A stretch of DNA of 64,000 bases. It comes from Pyrinomonadaceae bacterium. GTDB taxonomy: Bacteria; Acidobacteriota; Blastocatellia; Pyrinomonadales; Pyrinomonadaceae. The stretch is taken from positions 434,001 to 498,000 of the forward strand of contig JAJQRF010000002.1 of assembly GCA_021228405.1 (NCBI GenBank), written 5' to 3'. The first letter of the stretch is position 1; each line of letters starts with the position of its first letter. Positions 54,511 through 61,642 of this stretch are shown here, in pieces. The notes below the pieces were generated by a model that saw only the letters and a program-made list of their open reading frames with translations, did no database searches and had not been told where the DNA came from. A program made the translations under genes and the position numbers.

Positions 54511-55550
54511 AATTTCCTCAGCGATTTCAATAAACTTTCGTTTTCTTCGGCGGTTCCAATCGTGATTCGCAAACAGCCTTCGCACAGTTCGACGTTGTTT
54601 CGATTTCTGACGACGATCTTTTCACCGAGCAGAAATTCATAGATCGAATTCGCATCGGAAGTTTTTACCAGAACGAAATTTGCATCGGTCGGAAATATCT
54701 TTTTCACGAATGAAAGCTCACGCAAATTTCCGATCAATTTTTCGCGTTCGGAAATGACTTCCGCAATTGTTTTCTCAACATTTTCCGTATTTTCAAAAGC
54801 CTCTAAGATCGCGTGTTGAGCAATTTCCGAAACGTTATACGGCGGTTTTACTTTATTGAAAAGTGTAATTATTTCTTCATTTGCAAATGCCGAACCGACG
54901 CGTAAGCCAGCCAAACCCCAAGCTTTTGAAAACGTTTGAAGCACCACCAGATTTGGAAAATTCTTTATTTCCGAAAGCAAAGATTCTTTGTTTGAAAAGT
55001 GGATGTATGCTTCGTCCACGACGACAATTCCTTTGAAATTTTCCGTAAGCTTCAAAATTTCTTCATTCTTAAACGAATTTCCCGTCGGGTTATTCGGCGA
55101 ACAAATGAAAAGAAGTTTTGTGTTCTCGTCCGTCGCCAATTCGATCTTCGATAAATCCAACCGAAAATCTTCCGTCAGATTTGCGCGTTTTATCCCGACA
55201 TCGTTGATATTTGCCGAAACTTCATACATTCCATATGTCGGCGGACAAATCAAAATATTGTCCTTTTGCGGCTCGCAAAAAATCCTGAAAAGCAGATCGA
55301 TCGCTTCGTCGGAACCGTTTCCGATAAAAATTTCGTTCGGTTTAATCGAATGAATTACGGCGATTTTTTCCTTGATTTTCCATTGAAGCGGATCGGGATA
55401 ACGATTGTAATTTACGGGCAAAGGCGACCCGAAACTGTTTTCGTTCGCATCGAGAAAAATCTGCGCCGCACCGCTAAATTCTTTCCTTGCCGAAGAATAC
55501 GGCGTTAAGCGTTTGATGTTTTCACGAACTGTATTTTCTAAATTAAACAT
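54507..55550 (-). CDS. hisC: Histidinol-phosphate aminotransferase HisC
   Basis: 347 residues, PLP aminotransferase fold [72 protein letters not shown] (Lys binding PLP), [11 protein letters not shown]. Start at 55550; an ATG 84 bases upstream would overlap hisD and adds unrelated residues. Confidence 0.95.
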   Translation of the reverse strand: MFNLENTVRENIKRLTPYSSARKEFSGAAQIFLDANENSFGSPLPVNYNRYPDPLQWKIKEKIAVIHSIKPNEIFIGNGSDEAIDLLFRIFCEPQKDNILICPPTYGMYEVSANINDVGIKRANLTEDFRLDLSKIELATDENTKLLFICSPNNPTGNSFKNEEILKLTENFKGIVVVDEAYIHFSNKESLLSEIKNFPNLVVLQTFSKAWGLAGLRVGSAFANEEIITLFNKVKPPYNVSEIAQHAILEAFENTENVEKTIAEVISEREKLIGNLRELSFVKKIFPTDANFVLVKTSDANSIYEFLLGEKIVVRNRNNVELCEGCLRITIGTAEENESLLKSLRKL

Positions 55551-55620
55551 ATATTTTTTATCCGCAGATGAACACGGACGGAAACAGATAATTTTGGCTT
55601 CGTCATAAAAAAATCCGAGT

Positions 55621-56919
55621 TTACCTGTGTGCATTTGCGGATAATTGATTTAACCTTACCGTGATCGCGTTTTTGTGCGCCTGCAATTCTTCGGCTTCAG
55701 CCATACATTCGATGGCGCGACCGAGATTTTTTATGCCGTCGGCGGTCAGTTTTTGAAACGTGATCTTTCGCACGAAAGAATCGAGCGAAACGCCGCTGTA
55801 GCTTTTGGCATAACCGTTCGTCGGCAACGTGTGATTCGTTCCCGAAGCGTAATCGCCCGCCGATTCGCACGAATAATTTCCGATAAAAACCGAACCCGCA
55901 TTGATAACTTTTTCGGCAACTTCTTCGGCGTTTTCGACCGCCAGGATCAGGTGTTCGGCGGCGTATTCGTTCAAAAGTTCGAGCGCGATTTCAAAATCGT
56001 CAAAGAAAATCGCCTTTGAATTTTCGATCGCTCTTTGCGCGATTGCTTTGCGCGGCAGAACTTCCAATTGCTTTTCCAATTCCGCCAAAGATTCTTCGAT
56101 CACTTTTTCGCTGGTCGAAACCAACAAAACCTGAGAATCAACGCCGTGTTCGGCTTGCGAAAGCAGATCGGCGGCAACAAACGCGGGAACGGAGCTTTCG
56201 TCGGCAAAAACCGCAACTTCCGAAGGTCCGGCGGGCATATCTATCGAAACGCCGAATTTGGTGATCTGCTGTTTCGCTTCGGTAACGAACTGATTTCCGG
56301 GACCGAAAATTTTAGAAACTTTCGGCACCGAAGACGTTCCGAACCCGAGCGCGCCGACGGCTTGCGCGCCGCCGATCTTGAAAAACTTTGTCGCGCCGCA
56401 AAGTTTCGCGGCATATAAAGTTACAGGATTAATTTTGCCGTTCGTATCGGGCGGCGAACAGACGACAATCTCCTTACAACCCGCAATTTTTGCAGGAATC
56501 GCAAGCATCAGAACGGTCGAAAAAAGCGGCGCGGTTCCGGCAGGAACATAAAGCCCGACTTTTTCGATGGCAACCGATTTTCGCCAGCAAAAAACGCCTT
56601 CGGTCGTTTCTATGATCTGCGGTTCTTCGATCTGAGCCGTGTGAAATTTTTCGATATTTGCTTTGGCAACTGCAATCGCGTTCTTCAACTCCTGCGAAAC
56701 CTGCGCTTCGGCTTCGGCAAATTCTTCTTCGGAAACCAAAAACTCGTCGAGTTCGACTCGGTCGAATTGACGCGCACAATGTTTCAAGGCTTCGTCGCCG
56801 TGATTTTTCACGTCTTTCAAGATATTTGCGACCGTTCTTTCAAGAAAAGTATTATCAATCGCCGGACGCGTCAAAATTTCGTTCCAAGTGTATTTTTTCG
56901 GATTCTTTAATATTTTCAT
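55621..56919 (-). CDS. hisD: Histidinol dehydrogenase HisD
   Basis: Last two steps, histidinol to histidine, with NAD and zinc. 432 residues. KVGLYVPAGTAPLFSTVLMLAIPA, GPGNQFVTEAKQQI, DMPAGPSEVAVFADESS, DLLSQAEHGVDSQVLLV and NHTLPTNGYAKSYSGVSLDSFVR are the canonical blocks. 13 bases after hisG. Confidence 0.97.
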   Translation of the reverse strand: MKILKNPKKYTWNEILTRPAIDNTFLERTVANILKDVKNHGDEALKHCARQFDRVELDEFLVSEEEFAEAEAQVSQELKNAIAVAKANIEKFHTAQIEEPQIIETTEGVFCWRKSVAIEKVGLYVPAGTAPLFSTVLMLAIPAKIAGCKEIVVCSPPDTNGKINPVTLYAAKLCGATKFFKIGGAQAVGALGFGTSSVPKVSKIFGPGNQFVTEAKQQITKFGVSIDMPAGPSEVAVFADESSVPAFVAADLLSQAEHGVDSQVLLVSTSEKVIEESLAELEKQLEVLPRKAIAQRAIENSKAIFFDDFEIALELLNEYAAEHLILAVENAEEVAEKVINAGSVFIGNYSCESAGDYASGTNHTLPTNGYAKSYSGVSLDSFVRKITFQKLTADGIKNLGRAIECMAEAEELQAHKNAITVRLNQLSANAHR

Positions 56920-56932
56920 AAAACTTCGTTTT

Positions 56933-57799
56933 TTACTGAATCATCTGGTCTATCGAAAGCACCAGAATTCCTTCCGCACCCTTTTTTTTCAGACTTTCGA
57001 CGACTTCCCAAAAATCGTTTTCGTTAATTACCGAATGCACCGAACTCCAGCCTTTTTCCGCCAAAGGCATTACGGTCGGACTTTTCATTCCGGGCAGAAT
57101 TTCGGTAATTTCATTTAATTTTTCGTTCGGGGCGTTTAATAAAATATATTTGTTTTGCTTCGCCGCGTTGACGGCTTTGATACGAAACAGGAGTTTTTCG
57201 AGAAGTTTTTGCGCGGTTTCATCAAGATTGTTATTGGCGATCAGAACCGCTTCCGAATTCAACACGATTTCGACCTCGCGAAGACCGTTCGTAAAAAGTG
57301 TGCTGCCCGAACTCACCAGATCGCAAACCGCGTCAGCCAAACCGATTGACGGTGCGATCTCGACCGAACCTGAAATAGTGTGAATGTCGGTATTGACATT
57401 CTTTTTCGCAAAAAACGTCCTTAAAATATTCGGATAAGTCGTCGCGATCCTTTTTCCTTCAAAATTCTGAACCGTTTCATAGTCGAAATTTTTCGGAACG
57501 GCAAGCGACAGGCGGCATTTCCCGAAACCCAGTTTTTCGATGGTTTCGACATTTCTTTCATCTTCAAAAATGATATTTTCGCCGACGATTCCGACATCTG
57601 CTACGCCGTCCGCGACATATTCGGGAATATCGTCGTCGCGCAAAAAGAAGATTTCGAGCGGAAAATTTGTCGCTTCCGTGCGGAGTTTGCCAAGTCCGTT
57701 GCTGAATGAAATTCCGCACTTTTTCAATAGTTTGTGCGATTCTTCGCTTAATCTTCCCGATTTCTGCAATGCAATTTTTAATTTTTTCGTATTCATCAT
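56933..57799 (-). CDS. hisG: ATP phosphoribosyltransferase HisG, long form
   Basis: First, feedback-controlled step of histidine synthesis. 288 residues: catalytic domain (LKIALQKSGRLSEESHKLLKKCGI, GVADVGIVGENIIFE, RIATTYPNILRTFF, EIAPSIGLADAVCDLVSSGSTL) plus the C-terminal regulatory domain (LNAPNEKLNEITEILPGMKSPTVMPLAEKGW) that binds histidine, so no HisZ is needed. Start at either of two adjacent ATGs. Preceded by a leader peptide and terminator. Confidence 0.96.
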   Translation of the reverse strand: MMNTKKLKIALQKSGRLSEESHKLLKKCGISFSNGLGKLRTEATNFPLEIFFLRDDDIPEYVADGVADVGIVGENIIFEDERNVETIEKLGFGKCRLSLAVPKNFDYETVQNFEGKRIATTYPNILRTFFAKKNVNTDIHTISGSVEIAPSIGLADAVCDLVSSGSTLFTNGLREVEIVLNSEAVLIANNNLDETAQKLLEKLLFRIKAVNAAKQNKYILLNAPNEKLNEITEILPGMKSPTVMPLAEKGWSSVHSVINENDFWEVVESLKKKGAEGILVLSIDQMIQ

Positions 57800-57800
57800 A

Positions 57801-57835
57801 AAAACAAAAAGAACCCTGAAATTTTCTCAAGGTTC
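57801..57835 (-). terminator. Attenuator terminator upstream of hisG
   Basis: On the minus strand: GAACCTTGA, loop, TCAGGGTTC (9 bp with one G-U pair), then TTTTTGTTTTT just before the hisG start. A competing pairing joins CGCGTGAACTAAT at the end of the leader frame with ATTAGT...ACGCG next to the terminator (57835-57853 with 57878-57890), but it overlaps the terminator by one base only. Confidence 0.78.
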
Positions 57836-57878
57836 GCGTTAATTAAAACTAATTTTTTCGGATTTCTATAAACGGAGA

Positions 57879-57941
57879 TTAGTTCACGCGATGTTCGGCG
57901 TGATGATGATGATGAATTTGGTTTCCTGCGAAAAACTTCAT
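57879..57941 (-). CDS. hisL: Histidine leader peptide
   Basis: A 20-codon frame reading KFFAGNQI, five consecutive His codons (CAT x4, CAC), then AEH and RVN before TAA. It lies 79 bases upstream of hisG and is followed by an intrinsic terminator with a U-tract. This is the classic layout of translation-coupled attenuation: stalling at His codons when charged tRNA-His is scarce would favour read-through. No good ribosome site is seen; a promoter with TTGCAA (57975-57980) and TGTAAA (57952-57957) would make the transcript nearly leaderless. Confidence 0.85.
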   Translation of the reverse strand: MKFFAGNQIHHHHHAEHRVN

Positions 57942-58023
57942 CTTGTTTATATTTACAACATATCGAAAAAGATTTTGCAAGCGAAGCCCAAAAAAGTTTA
58001 TGCTAAAAACCGGGTTTCAAGTA

Positions 58024-58251
58024 ATGGAAAATATTCAAACCGAAGAAGTTTTAAAAGAATTCGGCAAGCGCATTCAGCGTTGCTACGGCTGTTTTGTGGC
58101 GTATCATTTGAAAGATATGTATCTCGGCGAAGACGTGACATTTTTTTGCGATTACTGCAAGGATGACACGATGTTTCACTTTGACGATTTCTCGAAAATG
58201 CTCGACGTTACGAAATTGAAAGAGGTTTCCGAAGACGATCATCATCACTAG
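58024..58251 (+). CDS. Small zinc-finger-like protein, 75 aa
   Basis: Divergent from hisL. IQTEEVLKEFGKRIQRCYGCFVAYHL then FFCDYCKDDTMFHFDDFSKML: CYGC and CDYC could hold zinc. It ends EDDHHH. Not recognised. ATG at 58024 chosen (ENIQTEEV); upstream ATGs at 58000 or 57943 are possible. Confidence 0.6.
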   Translation: MENIQTEEVLKEFGKRIQRCYGCFVAYHLKDMYLGEDVTFFCDYCKDDTMFHFDDFSKMLDVTKLKEVSEDDHHH

Positions 58252-58259
58252 AAAAAAGA

Positions 58260-58354
58260 TTTGCCCACGAAATACACGAAAGAAACGAAATAAGAAAGAG
58301 AATAGATAAATATTTGCTTTATTTTTAGTGTATTTCGTGTATTTCGTGGGCAAA
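58260..58354. repeat. Palindromic intergenic element, CGAAA sub-family, copy 3
   Basis: Perfect 22-bp arms 58260-58281 (TTTGCCCACGAAATACACG...) and 58333-58354; starts 9 bases after the stop of the small gene and ends 20 bases before the FHA gene. Related to 27398 and 31708. Confidence 0.82.
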
Positions 58355-58373
58355 ATGTCTTAAAATTTTCGCA

Positions 58374-59927
58374 ATGCAGAAAGTTACGCTGACAATCGAA
58401 AATTCGTTTGATTCGCAGGTCGTGCGGCTCGAAGAAGAACTGAGCATCGGTCGCACGAGTGCGGCGGATATTGTTCTGAACGATAGCGGGCTTTCGCGTA
58501 AAAATACGACTTTTTTCCGTGACGGCGAAGACGTTTTGATCGTGGACGAAGGCTCGACGAACGGGACTTTTCTCAACGGCGAAAGACTTTCGACCGCGCC
58601 GCGCATTATCAAAGACGGCGACCGCGTCAAGATCGGAAGCGAAACGCGGATTTTGGTCGAGATCGGCGAAACCTTCACGCTCGAAGTCGAACGCCACCGT
58701 GAAATTCCTAAGGCTGACGCACCGAAATTAGGCGTTTACGACATCCGACTCGGCAAATACCGCAACGAAGACCAAACCTTCGTTACCCCGCAGACAAACG
58801 CCAAAAAGCCCGTAAAAGACAGGTCAAATCTCATTCTGGGAGCGGCTGCCGGTTCGACGTTTGCGATCATTATTTTGGCGGGCATCGCATATCTGATCGC
58901 GTCGAAATACGAATCCACGCAATACCGCAACACGCCGCGCCCGACACCGCAGATTTCGACGTTGGCGGTCATTCCCGTGCGCGTGATCGATCCGCTCGGC
59001 GGCGAAGACGAAGACGATCTGGACGATCTGATCGCCTCGTGGGAAGTTCAGGAAGAAGAAATTAACGCGGCAAATGTCGCGGACGTGTCCGTTGCTTCGG
59101 ACGCGGCGGCGGAAGAAAAGGAATTGAACGTGACGGCGGCATTTCTTGCCGAACAACAGCAGAAGGCGTTTGCGCCGCGTTCGGGCGACACGGGAATTCG
59201 TCCTGCCGGTTTGAACGTCCCGAAGGAGCTTTTCGGCGACGGCGTAATCAAACAAAAGGCGAAACTGCGCGAGATGAACACATTGCTCGGTTATAAACAG
59301 CCGATGGATTTTGCCGACCTCGCGCAGAAACGCTTGAGCAAAGAACTTATCGAAATGCCGATGGCGACGACGAGTTTTTATCTCGATGTCGGCGGAAGCG
59401 CAAAGGATTCGCCGTTTACGTCATTCAGTTTTCAGGGCGGAAATGCCGAAATCGCGCCCGGTTCACCGAAATATCAAACGCTTTTACAGCTTGCGAATAA
59501 TTTTGCGGGCACGAAATACGACCTGAACAATCCCGCGCACCGCAAGCAGATGCGGATGCGTCTGTTGCGTATGTTCAACCAGCGCGCGAAACCTATCTTA
59601 AAAGAGCTTGCCGACGCATATCATCAAAAATTCAATCGTCCTCTGCGCGTCACTTCGCTGACGCGTTCGATGGATTATCAGATCGGCTTGAACGCGACCA
59701 ACGCCAATTCGTTCAAGGTCCGCGGCGAAGGCAGTTTGCCACCGCACACATCGGGCTGTGCATTCGACCTTGCGCGCAAACATATGAACGCCGAAGAACA
59801 AAATTTCGTGATGAACAAGCTCGCCGAAATGGAAAATCGCGGGGTGCTCGACGCGCTCATAGAATACGGCACAAACGCCTGTTTCCACGTCTTCATCTAC
59901 GCCGACGGCGTTCCGCCGAAAATGTAG
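58374..59927 (+). CDS. FHA domain - membrane helix - M15-like (DUF5715-type) protein
   Basis: 517 residues. Residues about 5-98 are an FHA domain (SIGRTSAADIVLNDSGLSRKN, DEGSTNGTFLNGERL), a phosphothreonine reader, in the cytoplasm. A membrane helix lies at about 151-175 (LILGAAAGSTFAIIILAGIAYLIAS). The long extracytoplasmic part ends in an M15/DUF5715-like domain: RVTSLTRSMDYQ, PHTSGCAFDLA near 457 (His and Asp metal ligands) and CFHVFIYAD near 503. It may link phospho-signalling inside to peptidoglycan binding or cleavage outside; that is inference. Confidence 0.78.
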   Translation: MQKVTLTIENSFDSQVVRLEEELSIGRTSAADIVLNDSGLSRKNTTFFRDGEDVLIVDEGSTNGTFLNGERLSTAPRIIKDGDRVKIGSETRILVEIGETFTLEVERHREIPKADAPKLGVYDIRLGKYRNEDQTFVTPQTNAKKPVKDRSNLILGAAAGSTFAIIILAGIAYLIASKYESTQYRNTPRPTPQISTLAVIPVRVIDPLGGEDEDDLDDLIASWEVQEEEINAANVADVSVASDAAAEEKELNVTAAFLAEQQQKAFAPRSGDTGIRPAGLNVPKELFGDGVIKQKAKLREMNTLLGYKQPMDFADLAQKRLSKELIEMPMATTSFYLDVGGSAKDSPFTSFSFQGGNAEIAPGSPKYQTLLQLANNFAGTKYDLNNPAHRKQMRMRLLRMFNQRAKPILKELADAYHQKFNRPLRVTSLTRSMDYQIGLNATNANSFKVRGEGSLPPHTSGCAFDLARKHMNAEEQNFVMNKLAEMENRGVLDALIEYGTNACFHVFIYADGVPPKM

Positions 59928-59939
59928 CGTTTTTTCTTT

Positions 59940-60190
59940 CAAACCGAATGTATCAGCCTTTCAGACATCTGAACCGCGTTCTAATTCAGATGGATCAGAC
60001 TTCCATTCATCTGAACCGTGTTCCGAACCGGATGGATCAACTCTCGATCCATCTGAACCGCGTTCCAATTTAGATGGATCAGGCTTCCATCCATCTGAAC
60101 TGCGGTTCAATTCAGATGTATCAACTCTTTGTCCACCCGAATGAAACTTTCAGCTATGTGAACGAACCTTTCAAACGCCCGTTTGGACAA
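59940..60190. repeat. About 21/42-nt-period array (CATCTGAACCG / GATGGATCA)
   Basis: Alternating half-units GATGGATCAxxCTTCCATC and CATCTGAACCGCGTTCxAATT, giving a 42-nt double period over four to five cycles. The half-units are partly complementary (GATGGAT with ATCCATC), so hairpins are possible. Starts 12 bases after the FHA gene. From 60190 to 60327 nothing recognisable. Confidence 0.75.
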
Positions 60191-60327
60191 TTAGTTCAGA
60201 AAGATCACAGCCTGCGGTGCGTGGTTGGAAAGTGCATCTGCCTGAAGGATTGATTCATTCGGAACACGGAAGATTCCGGTTACTCGAAGAGATTATTAAG
60301 TTAAATTTACAGGTCGAGTATTTGTTC

Positions 60328-61014
60328 TTAGTTTTTCAGTATCGGCACGCCTTTCGGGATGCGGACGGCGAATTTGTCTGCGTTGATGGCGGAATTTTTC
60401 GTAAAATCGTTCAAAACAATCGTCGTCGAAACGCCTGTGTTGTCGAGCATTTTCGACTGTATCGGCATTCCGTTACTGTCTATCCAAATGTCCAACTTTT
60501 TAATTTGACTATTTGTTTTCGGTTTCAGAAAAAGATGCCAAGCAAGTGTTCCATTGACGGTTTTTTCTTCTCCTGTATAAACAATGTCGTAATTAGTTCT
60601 TAATTCTTTTCTCGAGAAATTTTGGAGCAGAGAAAAGAGGATAAATGTGTTTTTTTGAGAATTAGTGATCTTTCCGCTGTATGCCGCCGCTTTATCATCG
60701 AGAAAGATCGGGCTCGGATTTGTTTGATAAAAAACATACTCGTTTTTATACATCGAAAAAATTTCCTTTATCGGCTTGGCGATGTCGATGCTCAATGCGT
60801 AAGTCTGTGAAGGCAGAAAATAGAAAGTTCCCCGTTTATAAAAAACTTCGGGTTGTCCCTCGAAAGATTTCGTGATGGAAATTTCACCTTGCAAACTTTT
60901 AAGGAGTTTAGAATGTTGTTCCTGACGTTTTAAGATTTCATTAAGAATATTTTGAGAAAAAACCGAAACCGCTGAAAAAGCGAAAATAAGAAAAAATAGA
61001 ATAATTTTCTTCAT
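60328..61014 (-). CDS. LolA-like outer-membrane lipoprotein carrier
   Basis: 228 residues. Signal peptide KKIILFFLIFAFSAVSVFSQ. ILNEILKRQEQHSKLLKSLQGEISITK, YKRGTFYFLPSQTYALSIDIAKP, YDIVYTGEEKTVNGTLAWHLFLKPK and KKLDIWIDSNGMPIQSKMLDNTG match the LolA/LppX-like half-barrel. It would carry lipoproteins through the periplasm, fitting the lipoprotein genes here. Start at 61014 where the signal peptide begins. Confidence 0.8.
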   Translation of the reverse strand: MKKIILFFLIFAFSAVSVFSQNILNEILKRQEQHSKLLKSLQGEISITKSFEGQPEVFYKRGTFYFLPSQTYALSIDIAKPIKEIFSMYKNEYVFYQTNPSPIFLDDKAAAYSGKITNSQKNTFILFSLLQNFSRKELRTNYDIVYTGEEKTVNGTLAWHLFLKPKTNSQIKKLDIWIDSNGMPIQSKMLDNTGVSTTIVLNDFTKNSAINADKFAVRIPKGVPILKN

Positions 61015-61078
61015 AGTTTTATGACAAAGATTTGATGAGTTTGCAGGCGAACCCGCAAAAGATTTTCGTGCGGAGAAA

Positions 61079-61531
61079 CTATTTTTTATAGCTTGCTGCA
61101 AAGAGATTATCGCGTTTCGGAAAATGCAGGATTATTCCCAAAATGCCGAGCGCGAACCACGCGAAAAAGTATCGATAGGAAAACGCAAAGACCGTCACCA
61201 AACCCAAAAGCGACGTTGCTTCGCACAAAGCACAACTGACGATCAATGCGGTTTGGACTAATTCGGGCTTTTGCCGTTCGACGGCTTCGTTGAGAAATTT
61301 GCTTTCTAAAACGAATGAGATGAGAAAAGTTGTCAGTCCCAGAACGGCGAAAACGATTATCAGAATGCTGTTTTCACCGCCAAGCAAGGGCGCGGAAAAG
61401 TCGAATTTGAAAACTTCGGGTCTGGCAAAAAAGATCACAAGTAAAAGCATAAACTGTGACATCAAAAGTCCCGCCCAAAGCGTGACCAGAGTTTTATATT
61501 GTGCGTTTGCGTTCGGGGTTTGGTTTTGCAT
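61079..61531 (-). CDS. Four-helix membrane protein, 150 aa
   Basis: Four hydrophobic helices: LWAGLLMSQFMLLLVIFFA, ILIIVFAVLGLTTFLISFVL, TALIVSCALCEATSLLGLVTVFA, FFAWFALGILGIILHF. QTALIVSCALCEATSLLG recalls helix pairs of ATP synthase c-like proteins, but the protein is larger. Not recognised. Upstream of the LolA-like gene with 64 bases between, possibly one unit. Confidence 0.65.
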   Translation of the reverse strand: MQNQTPNANAQYKTLVTLWAGLLMSQFMLLLVIFFARPEVFKFDFSAPLLGGENSILIIVFAVLGLTTFLISFVLESKFLNEAVERQKPELVQTALIVSCALCEATSLLGLVTVFAFSYRYFFAWFALGILGIILHFPKRDNLFAASYKK

Positions 61532-61590
61532 TTTCAGATGATCGGATAAATCTATGACAAACTTTTAACTGCTTCTATAAATTAATTGAG

Positions 61591-61618
61591 GGATGAAAAA
61601 ATTAACTTTTTCATCCCC
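61591..61618. terminator. Hairpin after the PBP1A gene
   Basis: GGGATGAAAAA (61591-61601) and TTTTTCATCCC (61608-61618). The A/T runs are within the stem, so it is a weaker terminator candidate. Confidence 0.55.
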
Positions 61619-61642
61619 CGTTTTCATACTTCCGGCAGGAAA

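Noticed and set aside
55551-55634. Longer N-terminus for HisC
   Set aside because: Would overlap hisD and adds residues without family similarity.
60217-60603. 128-codon plus-strand frame
   Set aside because: Mostly the antisense of the LolA-like gene with no coding features of its own.
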